This document shows, piece by piece, positions 15,781-23,471 of a stretch of DNA of 43,305 nucleotides. The DNA is from Streptomyces sp. LUP30 (GTDB taxonomy: Bacteria; Actinomycetota; Actinomycetes; Streptomycetales; Streptomycetaceae). Position 1 is the first letter of the stretch. Each line of letters starts with the position of its first letter. The stretch covers positions 1 through 43,305 of the forward strand of contig NZ_MJAJ01000068.1 in NCBI RefSeq assembly GCF_001746365.1, given 5' to 3'. The notes beneath the pieces are model-generated. The model was not told where the DNA came from and did no database searches. It saw only the letters and a program-made list of their open reading frames with translations. Position numbers and translations under genes: made by a program.

Positions 15781-15806
15781 GTTTGCCGGGGCTTCGGCTC
15801 CGGTAT
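15781..15806 (+). promoter_or_regulatory. Possible SigB/SigF-class promoter of sigN
   Basis: GTTT at 15781, 16 bp, then CGGTAT at 15801-15806 resembles the GTTT-N14-16-GGGTAT promoters used by SigB-family sigma factors. It is 71 bp before the sigN start and would fit self-activation or activation by SigF. Confidence 0.45.
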
Positions 15807-15877
15807 TCAGGTGAAGGCTGACGTTCCTCAAGCGGGGGCGTTGCGCCGCGACCGTCCCGCGACCCAAAGGGGGTGGC

Positions 15878-16795
15878 ATGTCCGCAGAACAGGGCAGCTC
15901 GAAGGTGCTCACGCTCACGCTCACGCCGAGCGAGTCCGCGCCCGTCGCGCCTGTCGCGCCGGTCGAGCCCGATGTGCTCGACGACGTCACAGCCCCCGAG
16001 GCCCCTCAGGCCCCGGCTCTCACGGCCACGGGGGCCATCGACACCCGCACCCTGTCCCGCTCCCTGTTCCTGCGACTGGCCACGCTCGCCGAGGACAGCC
16101 CCGAGCGCGTCTACGTCCGGGACACGCTGATCGAGCTCAACCTCCCCCTCGTGCGCTACGCGGCGGCCCGCTTCCGCTCGCGCAACGAGCCCATGGAGGA
16201 CATCGTCCAGGTCGGCACCATCGGCCTGATCAAGGCGATCGACCGCTTCGACTGCGAACGCGGCGTGGAGTTCCCGACGTTCGCGATGCCGACGGTCGTG
16301 GGCGAGATCAAGCGCTTCTTCCGCGACACGTCCTGGTCGGTGCGCGTCCCGCGCCGGCTGCAGGAGCTGCGTCTGGCCCTCACCAAGGCCAGCGACGAGC
16401 TCTCCCAGAAGCTGGACCGCTCGCCGACGGTCGCCGAACTCGCCGCGGTGCTGGGCGTGTCCGAGGAGGACGTCGTCGACGGCCTCGCGGTCGGCAACGC
16501 CTACACGGCCTCCTCGCTGGACTCCCCGGCTCCGGAGGACGACGGCGGCGAAGGCTCCCTGGCGGACCGCCTCGGTTACGAGGACACGGCTCTGGAGGGC
16601 GTGGAGTACCGGGAGTCCCTCAAGCCCCTCCTGGCCAAGCTTCCGCCCCGCGAGCGCCGCATCATCATGCTGCGCTTCTTCGCCAACATGACCCAGTCGC
16701 AGATCGGCGAGGAGGTCGGCATCTCCCAGATGCACGTCTCACGCCTCCTCACCCGGACCCTGGCGCAACTGCGCGAGGGCCTGATCTCCGACTAG
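15878..16795 (+). CDS. sigN: Second SigB/SigF-family sigma factor (SigN-like)
   Basis: 305 residues, clearly paralogous to the upstream sigma factor over regions 2-4 (LPLVRYAAARFRSRNEPMED, IVQVGTIGLIKAIDRFDCERG, LPPRERRIIMLRFF, MTQSQIGEEVGISQMHVSRLL). The N-terminus is unrelated and rich in Ala, Pro and Val. ATG 15878 follows AAGGGGG. Its place next to sigF corresponds to sigN of S. coelicolor, which acts in aerial mycelium, so the pair probably arose by tandem duplication. The -10-recognising region 2 is almost identical between the two, so promoter overlap is likely. Confidence 0.83.
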   Translation: MSAEQGSSKVLTLTLTPSESAPVAPVAPVEPDVLDDVTAPEAPQAPALTATGAIDTRTLSRSLFLRLATLAEDSPERVYVRDTLIELNLPLVRYAAARFRSRNEPMEDIVQVGTIGLIKAIDRFDCERGVEFPTFAMPTVVGEIKRFFRDTSWSVRVPRRLQELRLALTKASDELSQKLDRSPTVAELAAVLGVSEEDVVDGLAVGNAYTASSLDSPAPEDDGGEGSLADRLGYEDTALEGVEYRESLKPLLAKLPPRERRIIMLRFFANMTQSQIGEEVGISQMHVSRLLTRTLAQLREGLISD

Positions 16796-16926
16796 GAACC
16801 CGGGGCCCCGAAAGCCCGCGACCGGTCGTCCGGCGCGGGTGGGGTCCTCCTCCGGGGCCAACCCCGCCACACGTTCGTCAACGGCGTCGAGTCGGTCGCC
16901 CGCGTCGCACGTGGCGCGTCGGTGTC

Positions 16927-16998
16927 GCCTGCGCCGAATCGATCGCCTGCGCGGAATCGATCGCGTGCGCCGAGTCGATCGCGTGCATCGAGTCGGTC
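16927..16998. repeat. Four 18-bp tandem repeats
   Basis: Units start at 16927, 16945, 16963 and 16981, with consensus GCSTGCGCCGARTCGATC. The sequence then drifts into GGTCGGTCGGGTTC repeats. Confidence 0.88.
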
Positions 16999-17100
16999 GG
17001 GTTCGGTCGGTCGGGTTCAATCGGCCGGTCGGTCGGGTTCGTCCTGGCCGACCGTCAGGCCGGGAGTGCCCGGCGGCCGACTCGGTCCAGGGACTTTTGT

Positions 17101-17117
17101 CCTGACGGTTCGTCAGG
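17101..17117. promoter_or_regulatory. Inverted repeat just upstream of the lipoprotein gene
   Basis: CCTGAC-GGTTC-GTCAGG, perfect 6-bp arms, ending 9 nt before GTG 17127. It may be an operator over the transcription start. Confidence 0.45.
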
Positions 17118-17126
17118 CACACTGCC

Positions 17127-17918
17127 GTGATGCGAAGTCCGACACGGGCACGTGGCCGGCGGCGCGCCGTACGGGGTGCGGCGGCGGCTGCCGCCGTCGT
17201 CGTGGGAGCGGCGGGACTGGCCGTCGGCTGCGGAGGCGGCGGGCACGGCGGCGACTACGTCGCCATCGGCGCGGCAGGGGACCCGGCAGCGCCGGGCGCG
17301 AACGGTCCGGCGGTCCCAACGGGAGGGGTGCGTCTCGTTCCGCTGGACGGGCGGAGCGACTCTCCCGACGGCGGACCCGGCCCGGGCGCCCCGGCGACGA
17401 GCGGGGCGGGGGTGACGGCCACCGCTGGGCCGCACGGCAGGACACCAGGCGCCGCACCCGCTTCCGGCGCCCCACAGACTCCGGTGCGGGGTACGCCCGT
17501 CGAGGGCGGTTCCGTCGGCCGCACGCCCCCCGGCCCACCCGTACCGCCGGCGCCCTCGTCACCGGCGCCTTCCTCGACGCCCCCGGGTCCGTCCGGGGGC
17601 GCGTCCGGCGGACCGGCCTCCCTCGCCGTGAGCGAGCCCGTCCGCGCGAAGACGGATCAGCGGTGGTGCGAGGACGTGACCCTGACGTTCGTCAACTCCG
17701 GCGGCAGCGCCATCGGTTCGGGGACGGTCACCTTCGGCGCGCATGTCGTGGACGCGCTCGGCACGGACTGGGCCACCCGCGAGTCGACGGCCCCGCTGCC
17801 CGTCCCGATCGCCGCAGGGACGCACAGGGAGCGGACCTGGACCGTGTGCGTCGACGCGTGGCGCGTACCGCTGGGGATGCACATCGAGACGCGCGACGTG
17901 TCGGTGCGGTGGGAGTGA
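17127..17918 (+). CDS. Putative secreted lipoprotein with Pro-rich linker and beta domain
   Basis: 263 residues. A twin-basic start (RGRRRAVRG) leads into an Ala/Val hydrophobic segment ending LAVGC35, a lipobox-like site, though position -3 is Ala, a weak match. Residues about 36-170 are Gly/Pro/Ser/Thr-rich and disordered-looking. The last 90 residues (SEPVRAKTDQRWCEDVTLTFVNSGG...) look like an Ig-like or cellulose-binding-like beta domain with two Cys. GTG 17127 and ATG 17130 are adjacent starts. No family name is recognised; a surface-exposed role is inferred. Confidence 0.72.
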   Translation: MMRSPTRARGRRRAVRGAAAAAAVVVGAAGLAVGCGGGGHGGDYVAIGAAGDPAAPGANGPAVPTGGVRLVPLDGRSDSPDGGPGPGAPATSGAGVTATAGPHGRTPGAAPASGAPQTPVRGTPVEGGSVGRTPPGPPVPPAPSSPAPSSTPPGPSGGASGGPASLAVSEPVRAKTDQRWCEDVTLTFVNSGGSAIGSGTVTFGAHVVDALGTDWATRESTAPLPVPIAAGTHRERTWTVCVDAWRVPLGMHIETRDVSVRWE

Positions 17919-18174
17919 GCCACAGGCCTGCGGGGCAGCCGCCGACGGGGCCGGGGCCCGCGCGGAAGAGCTGAGAGAGCGTCCGCGCGACCGAGGCCCG
18001 GGCGCGGGAAGGCCCGGCACGGGAGAGCGCGGCCCGGGTAGGCCCGGGCGCAGGAAGGCGCGGGCACGGGAAGGCGCGGGCGCGTCGACCTCGTCGGGAC
18101 GGTGTCCGTGTCGGTCGGCGCGTCCGGTGCCCGCCCGGGGCGCCCGCGCCCACCCGCGGCGCCCAGTGAGGGAG

Positions 18175-18372
18175 TTACTTCAGCGCGAGCCAGGCGACCG
18201 CCGCGACGATCACGACAGCGGCGACGATGCCGACGATCAGGCCGATGCGGGAGCCGGCCGGCGCGGGGGCCGGCTGGGCGGCCCGAGGGGCGCCCTCGTC
18301 GACGAACGCGCGGAACATCTGGGTGCTGCCGGCGGGGTCGTGGTTGCCCTGGGGGCCCTGCGTGTTAGCCAT
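18175..18372 (-). CDS. Small tail-anchored membrane protein
   Basis: 65 residues from ATG 18372. The N-terminal part is polar (MANTQGPQGNHDPAGSTQMF), followed by a Pro/Ala stretch (AAQPAPAPAG) and a C-terminal membrane helix (IGLIVGIVAAVVIVAAVAWLAL), so most of the protein should face the cytoplasm. GTG 18384 would add four residues; neither start has a clear ribosome site. Function unknown. It is convergent with the lipoprotein gene and divergent from the MarR operon. Confidence 0.65.
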   Translation of the reverse strand: MANTQGPQGNHDPAGSTQMFRAFVDEGAPRAAQPAPAPAGSRIGLIVGIVAAVVIVAAVAWLALK

Positions 18373-18560
18373 GGGCCGAGACACTAGCGAAAACGGGTGG
18401 GCGAGCCCAAGCGGGGGTCGCCCTGGAGTTCCCGGAGCCCGGCAGGCGGGAGCCCCGGCCGGGCGGTGCCGCGCGCACCCCGGGTCGGCTTCTCACCTGC
18501 ATATTTACCGCAGCAATACTTGCCTTTGCCAACTTTTTGCGGCACCGTGCCTGGTTTTAT

Positions 18561-18603
18561 TTGCCTGCAGCAACCAACCGCTTCTATGGTTGCCCTAAGC
18601 AAC
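18561..18603 (+). promoter_or_regulatory. MarR operon promoter with two TTGC-N5-GCAA operators
   Basis: TTGCCTGCAGCAA (18561-18573) and TTGCCCTAAGCAA (18590-18602, within the 15-bp GTTGC-N5-GCAAC palindrome) share the same half-sites. TTGCCT at 18561-18566 and TATGGT at 18585-18590, 18 bp apart, form a plausible -35/-10 pair, so one operator covers each promoter element. A related GCAA-TAC-TTGC lies at 18513-18523. The local sequence is AT-rich for this genome. Confidence 0.7.
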
Positions 18604-18619
18604 GATACCGGGAGGTGTG

Positions 18620-19183
18620 ATGGCAGGGCAGGCGCAGTACGAGGAGCTGGCGCGTCAGCTCAGTGCCGTCGGGGCCGTGAAACGGGACCTCGGGCGGATC
18701 CTGCCGCAGGACTGCTCCGCCGGCTCGGCCGCCGTGCTGGCCCTGCTGGGCAGCCACGGCGACATGCGCATGAGCAACCTCTCCGAGTTGCTCGCCGTCG
18801 ACATGTCCGTGACCAGCCGACATGCCGCGCACCTCGCCGAGCGGGGCTGGATCGAACGCTCCCCCGACCCGGCGGACAAACGCTCACGCATCCTGCGCCT
18901 CACCCCCGAGGGGCACGCGATGCTCGTCGAGCTGTCCCGCCGCAGCGCCGGCCTCCTGGCCGAGCGGCTGGACGACTGGACGGACGCCGAGGTCGGCCAG
19001 CTCATCGGACTGCTGACCCGGCTGCGCGCCAGCTTCGGCGACTGCCGCACGGTCGCGCACCGACCACCGCCCCCTCCCGCCCCCCGGCCTCCCGCACCCG
19101 CTGCCCCCACCGTTCCCGCCGCTCCCACCGTTCCGGCAGGCGAACGGACACAGACCACCCGTACACCCGCACAAGCAACGTAA
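18620..19183 (+). CDS. MarR-family transcriptional regulator
   Basis: 187 residues. The winged helix is clear: MSNLSELLAVDMSVTSRHAA as recognition region, then the wing GWIERSPDPADKRSRILRLT with its DxRxxR-type pattern. The last 45 residues are a Pro/Ala-rich tail absent from most MarR proteins. ATG 18620 follows GGGAGG by 4 nt. It begins 17 nt after the downstream operator and ends 13 nt before the exporter gene, so it most likely represses itself and the exporter until a ligand binds. Confidence 0.88.
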   Translation: MAGQAQYEELARQLSAVGAVKRDLGRILPQDCSAGSAAVLALLGSHGDMRMSNLSELLAVDMSVTSRHAAHLAERGWIERSPDPADKRSRILRLTPEGHAMLVELSRRSAGLLAERLDDWTDAEVGQLIGLLTRLRASFGDCRTVAHRPPPPPAPRPPAPAAPTVPAAPTVPAGERTQTTRTPAQAT

Positions 19184-19196
19184 GAGAAGGAAGCCC

Positions 19197-21785
19197 ATGG
19201 CAACGACCACACCAGCCGGTGTGCGGGCTCACGCGAAGCACGGCGGAGGGTCCCACGGCTCCGCCGGTGACGCTCCGATGACCCACCGGCAGATCATGGA
19301 AGCCCTCTCCGGGCTGCTGCTCGGCATGTTCGTCGCGATCCTGTCCTCCACGATCGTCTCGAACGCCCTCCCGGAGATCATCGGCGACCTCGGCGGCGGC
19401 CAGTCCGCCTACACCTGGGTCGTCACCGCCGCGCTGCTGTCCATGACCGCGGCCACGCCCCTGTGGGGCAAGCTCTCCGACCTGTACAGCAAGAAGGCGC
19501 TCGTCCAGATAGCGCTCGTCATCTACGTGCTGGGTTCGGCCGCGGCCGGGCTCTCCCAGAACGCGGGCATGCTGATCGCGTGCCGCGTCGTCCAGGGGAT
19601 CGGCGTCGGCGGTCTGTCCGCCCTCGCGCAGATCGTGATGGCCGCGATGATCTCCCCGCGCGAGCGCGGGCGTTACTCCGGCTACCTCGGCGCGACCTTC
19701 GCCGTCGCCACCGTCGGCGGCCCGCTGCTCGGCGGCGTCATCACGGACACGAGCTGGCTGGGCTGGCGCTGGTGCTTCTACGTCGGCGTGCCCTTCGCCG
19801 TCATCGCGCTCATCGTGCTGCAGAAGACCCTGCACCTGCCCGTCGTGAAGCGGGACGTCAAGGTCGACTGGAGCGGCGCGTTCTTCATCTCCGCGGCGGT
19901 CTCGCTGCTGCTGGTCTGGGTCACCTTCGCCGGCGACAAGTACGACTGGATGTCCTGGCAGACGGCCGCGATGGTCGGCGGCTCGATCGTGCTGGGCCTG
20001 ATCTTCGTGCTCGTCGAGTCGAAGGCCGCCGAGCCGATCATCCCGCTGCGGCTGTTCCGCAACCGCACCATCACGCTGTCGTCGCTGGCCTCGCTCTTCG
20101 TGGGCGTCGCGATGTTCACCGGCACCGTGTTCTTCAGCCAGTTCTTCCAGCTCGCCCGGGACAAGTCGCCGACGATGTCGGGCGTCATGACGATCCCGAT
20201 GATCGGCGGTCTGTTCATCTCCTCCACGGTCTCCGGCCAGTTCATCACCCGGACCGGCAAGTGGAAGATCTGGCTGGTCAGCGGTGGCGTCCTGGTAACG
20301 GCCGGTCTCGGCCTGCTGGGCACCATCCGGTACGACACGGACTACTGGAAGATGGCCGTCTTCATGGCCCTGCTGGGTCTCGGCATCGGCATGATGATGC
20401 AGAACCTGGTGCTCTCCACGCAGAACCAGGTGGCCCCGTCCGACCTCGGCTCGGCCAGCTCCACGGTCACGTTCTTCCGCTCCCTCGGCGGTGCGGTCGG
20501 TGTCTCCGCGCTGGGCGCCGTGATGGCCCACCGCATCACCGACTACGCCCAGGACGGCATCGCCGGCCTCGGCCCCAAGTACGCCTCCCTCGCCGCCGGT
20601 TCGAGCTCGTCGAGCGAGATCCCGGACATGGACAAGCTGCCCGCGCCGCTGCGCACGGTCATGGAGAGCGCGTACGGCCACGGCATCGCGGACGTCTTCC
20701 TGATCGCGGGCGCCCTCGCCCTGCTGGCCTTCCTGATCACCCTGTTCATCAAGGAGGTCCCGCTGCGGACCAGGGGCGCGCTGGCTCAGGCCGCCGACGC
20801 GGACGCGGACACGGCCCCGGTCTCCGCTGCGGACGCCGCTCCGGCCACGGACGCGACCCCGGCCACGGCCGCGGCTCCCGCTGCCGCTGCCGCTGCTGAC
20901 ACGGCTTCCGCCGGTGAGAAGGTCCCCAGCTGGGCCGTCGCCGGATCGGGCGCCGAGGCCGGCGTCGACGGCGCCCAGCGGCTGTCCGCCGTCGCCACCG
21001 TCGAAGCACCGCACACGCCCTCGGGCGGCATCCCCGTGCACGGCTTCGTCCGCGGCGCGGAGAGCGCGCCCGTCCCGCAGGCCGCCGTCACGCTCATCTC
21101 GCTCGCCGGACGGCAGCTCGGCCGCTCGGTCGCGCAGGGCGACGGCTCCTACGCGGTGGACGCCCCCGGCACGGGCTCGTACGTGCTGATCGCCTCCGCC
21201 GACGGCTTCCAGCCGCAGGCGTCCACGATCGTGGTGAACGGCGAGCCGGTCGCGTACGACATCCTGCTCAGCGGTACCAGCGGGCTCAGCGGCGTCGTCC
21301 GCGCCGCCGAGTCGGGCGAGGCCGTCAAGGACGCGATGGTGATCGTCACCGATGTGCGCGGCGATCTGCTGGCCACCGCGGCCACCGGTGAGCAGGGCGA
21401 GTTCTCCTTCGCGGAGCTGGTCCCGGGCACCGTGACCGTCGCGGTCAACGCCGTCGGGTTCCGGCCGCGCGCCCTGCCCGTCGAGATCGGCGCGACGGGC
21501 GTGACCCGCGCGGACGTCGTCCTCGACGCGGGAGCCCAGCTGCAGGGCGTCGTCCGGGCGCCGCACGGTCCGCTCGCCGACGCGCGGGTGACGCTCGTGG
21601 ACGCGGCGGGCAACGTGGTCGGCACGGCCACCACCGGCGCGGACGGGGCGTACGCCTTCGCCGACCTCGACGGCGGCGACTACACCGTCATCGCGACCGG
21701 GTACCCGCCGGTGGCCACCGCGCTGACCGTGTCGGGCGCCGGCGTCGACGGCCACGACATCGAACTCGCCCACCCCGGCGAGTAG
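19197..21785 (+). CDS. DHA2-type MFS exporter fused to three carboxypeptidase-regulatory-like domains
   Basis: 862 residues. Residues about 35-523 form a 14-helix drug:H+ antiporter with DLYSKKALVQ (motif A) and CRVVQGIGVGG, WRWCFYVGVPFAVIA. After an Ala/Pro/Asp linker (525-605), three beta-sandwich repeats follow at about 609-690, 695-775 and 779-860, each showing V.G.V...G.PV..A.V.L.......TG.DG.Y.F..L..G.YT. With 14 helices both ends should be cytoplasmic, so the beta domains probably sit inside the cell, unusual for this fold. Neighbours are the MarR repressor 13 nt upstream and a YceI protein sharing the domain 87 nt downstream. Substrate unknown. Confidence 0.88.
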   Translation: MATTTPAGVRAHAKHGGGSHGSAGDAPMTHRQIMEALSGLLLGMFVAILSSTIVSNALPEIIGDLGGGQSAYTWVVTAALLSMTAATPLWGKLSDLYSKKALVQIALVIYVLGSAAAGLSQNAGMLIACRVVQGIGVGGLSALAQIVMAAMISPRERGRYSGYLGATFAVATVGGPLLGGVITDTSWLGWRWCFYVGVPFAVIALIVLQKTLHLPVVKRDVKVDWSGAFFISAAVSLLLVWVTFAGDKYDWMSWQTAAMVGGSIVLGLIFVLVESKAAEPIIPLRLFRNRTITLSSLASLFVGVAMFTGTVFFSQFFQLARDKSPTMSGVMTIPMIGGLFISSTVSGQFITRTGKWKIWLVSGGVLVTAGLGLLGTIRYDTDYWKMAVFMALLGLGIGMMMQNLVLSTQNQVAPSDLGSASSTVTFFRSLGGAVGVSALGAVMAHRITDYAQDGIAGLGPKYASLAAGSSSSSEIPDMDKLPAPLRTVMESAYGHGIADVFLIAGALALLAFLITLFIKEVPLRTRGALAQAADADADTAPVSAADAAPATDATPATAAAPAAAAAADTASAGEKVPSWAVAGSGAEAGVDGAQRLSAVATVEAPHTPSGGIPVHGFVRGAESAPVPQAAVTLISLAGRQLGRSVAQGDGSYAVDAPGTGSYVLIASADGFQPQASTIVVNGEPVAYDILLSGTSGLSGVVRAAESGEAVKDAMVIVTDVRGDLLATAATGEQGEFSFAELVPGTVTVAVNAVGFRPRALPVEIGATGVTRADVVLDAGAQLQGVVRAPHGPLADARVTLVDAAGNVVGTATTGADGAYAFADLDGGDYTVIATGYPPVATALTVSGAGVDGHDIELAHPGE

Positions 21786-21872
21786 TTCGGACAGATATCG
21801 GCTCCGGCCCGGTGCGGGGCGACCCCCCGCACCGGGCCGGTTCCGGTTTTCGGAGCTTGAGGAGTACGTGAG

Positions 21873-22694
21873 ATGGGACTGACCGCGAAGATCCGCACGC
21901 GGGACGGGTGGGCCGTGTCGCACGCGGTCGTCACGGTGACCGACATGACCGGCGGCCAGGTGCTGCGCGCCGAGGCCGACGGGGACGGAGCCGTACGCGA
22001 CACGACCGAACTCGCCCCGGGCGCCTACACGGTGATCGTCACGGCCGTCGGGTACGCGCCCGCGGCGTCCAGCGCGATCGTGACGGCGAGGGGGAGCGCC
22101 GAGGTGGGGACCGTGACCCTGGCCCGGCAGGGCGGCACGGAACTGCCGCCGCCCGGCCCCTGGACCGTCGACCCCGCGCACTCGACCGTCGGAGCGGTCG
22201 CCCAGCACCTGGGCATCTCCAGCGTCCGCGGCCGGTTCACCGACTTCACGGCCGCGATCGAGGTCGCCCCGGACGACGTCGCCAAGTCCCGTGTGGAGGC
22301 GGTGATCCGGGCGGCCTCCATCGACACGGGAAACGCCATGCGCGACACCCACCTGCGCTCGGCGGACTTCCTCGACGTCGAGACGCACCCGGAGATCACC
22401 TACCGTTCGACGGGACTGACCCCGGCCGGCCCGGACCGCTGGACCGTCCACGGCGATCTCTCCCTGCACGGCGTCGCCCGCCCGGTGAACCTGGAGCTGG
22501 CCTACCTGGGCACCGGCGCGGACCCGTGGGGCGGCACCCGCGCGGCCTTCCGCGCCACGACCGAGCTGCGACGCGAGGACTTCGCCATGAACTACAACCA
22601 GGTCGTCCAGGCGGGCATCGCGGCCATCGGCACGACGCTGAAGGTGGAACTGGACGTCCAGGCGGTACAGGGTGACGCCCTGCCGGGAGTGTGA
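21873..22694 (+). CDS. YceI-family lipid-binding protein with N-terminal regulatory-like domain
   Basis: 273 residues. The first 85 form one beta domain like those on the upstream exporter (GWAVSHAVVTVTDMTGGQV, then APGAYTVIVTAVGYAP). Residues about 93-270 are YceI: WTVDPAHSTVGAVAQHLGIS, RGRFTDFTAAIEV, SADFLDVETHPEITYRST and GDLSLHGVARPV. YceI proteins are lipocalin-like and bind polyisoprenoids; most are periplasmic, but no signal peptide is seen here. ATG 21873 has GAGGAG upstream. It is probably the third gene of the MarR operon and may hand a lipophilic compound to the exporter, which is inference. Confidence 0.88.
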   Translation: MGLTAKIRTRDGWAVSHAVVTVTDMTGGQVLRAEADGDGAVRDTTELAPGAYTVIVTAVGYAPAASSAIVTARGSAEVGTVTLARQGGTELPPPGPWTVDPAHSTVGAVAQHLGISSVRGRFTDFTAAIEVAPDDVAKSRVEAVIRAASIDTGNAMRDTHLRSADFLDVETHPEITYRSTGLTPAGPDRWTVHGDLSLHGVARPVNLELAYLGTGADPWGGTRAAFRATTELRREDFAMNYNQVVQAGIAAIGTTLKVELDVQAVQGDALPGV

Positions 22695-22728
22695 ACCGGG
22701 GAGTGCGAGCCGGGGGTGTGAACCGGGG
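22687..22728. repeat. Three 14-bp tandem repeats over the YceI stop codon
   Basis: GAGTGTGAACCGGG (22687), GAGTGCGAGCCGGG (22701) and GGTGTGAACCGGGG (22715) run head to tail across the end of the gene. Confidence 0.75.
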
Positions 22729-22901
22729 GCGCAGGCCCGGCGGTGGCAGGCCCGGGTGCCACGCGGGCCGGGTCCGACGGGACGGGCCCGCGGCGGGCTG
22801 GGGCCGAGCGGGCTGGCCCGAGACGAGCCAGGCCGCGGCGGGCGGTGGGCACGGGCGGTCGTAGGTCCGGCAGGGTCAGCCGGATCGGGTGGTCCGCCGC
22901 C

Positions 22902-22907
22902 TAGGCT
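22902..22907 (+). promoter_or_regulatory. Probable -10 element TAGGCT of a leaderless transcript
   Basis: TAGGCT ends 6 nt before ATG 22914. The hexamer and spacing are identical to those of the ParB-like gene at 9814. Confidence 0.55.
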
Positions 22908-22913
22908 GACCCC

Positions 22914-23384
22914 ATGGCACCGAACATCGCGACGAACACCAAGGTCTCCCTGGACGAGTTGCTGGACTTCGTCCGCCCCCGTCACCGTGCGATCCTGCTG
23001 ACCCGGCGCACCGACGGCAGCTCCCAGGCCTCGCCGCTGACCTGCGGGGTCGACGACTCGGGGCGGATCGTCGTCTCCACCTATCCCGAGCGGGCCAAGA
23101 CGCGCAACGCCAAGCGCGACGACCGGGTCGGCGTGCTCGTGCTGAGCGACGACTGGAACGGCCCCTGGGTCCAGATCGACGGCACCGCCGAGGTCATCGA
23201 CACGCCGGAGTCCGTCGAACCGCTGGTGGAGTACTACCGCAACATCGCCGGCGAGCACCCCGACTGGGACGAGTACCGGCAGGCCATGCTGAAGCAGGGC
23301 AAGTCGATCATCCGGATCACCCCGCAGCGCTGGGGCCCGGTGGCCACCGGCGGCTTCCCGGCCCGCCTCGCCCAACAGGACTGA
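22914..23384 (+). CDS. PPOX-class, probably F420-dependent oxidoreductase
   Basis: 156 residues with a split-barrel flavin/F420 fold: LDFVRPRHRAILLTRRTDGSS, the strand-turn ASPLTCGVDDSGRIVVSTYP, and KTRNAKRDDRVGVLVLSDDW. The ending (RITPQRWGPVATGGFPARL) is common in this actinobacterial group. Such enzymes reduce small molecules with F420H2 or bind flavin/haem; the substrate is unknown. ATG 22914 has no ribosome site and fits leaderless translation. It is separated from the YceI gene by 219 bp with its own -10 box. Confidence 0.87.
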   Translation: MAPNIATNTKVSLDELLDFVRPRHRAILLTRRTDGSSQASPLTCGVDDSGRIVVSTYPERAKTRNAKRDDRVGVLVLSDDWNGPWVQIDGTAEVIDTPESVEPLVEYYRNIAGEHPDWDEYRQAMLKQGKSIIRITPQRWGPVATGGFPARLAQQD

Positions 23385-23471
23385 CGGCAGAGCTGACAGC
23401 CGGTCGCCGGCCGGACCGGCAGCAGGGCTTCCCTCCCGGCCCCGGGGCCCTGCCGACGGTCCGGCCCCGGC

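Larger units (their letters stand above)
16796..17126. other. 331-bp gap with repeats only
   Basis: No gene is visible. The stretch holds the 18-bp repeats at 16927-16998, further GTCGGTCGGGTTC-type repeats to about 17045 and the inverted repeat at 17101. Confidence 0.6.

Noticed and set aside
19002..23375. A 1457-codon open frame on the minus strand
   Set aside because: It is antisense to the MarR, exporter, YceI and PPOX genes. Long antisense frames are normal in high-GC DNA.
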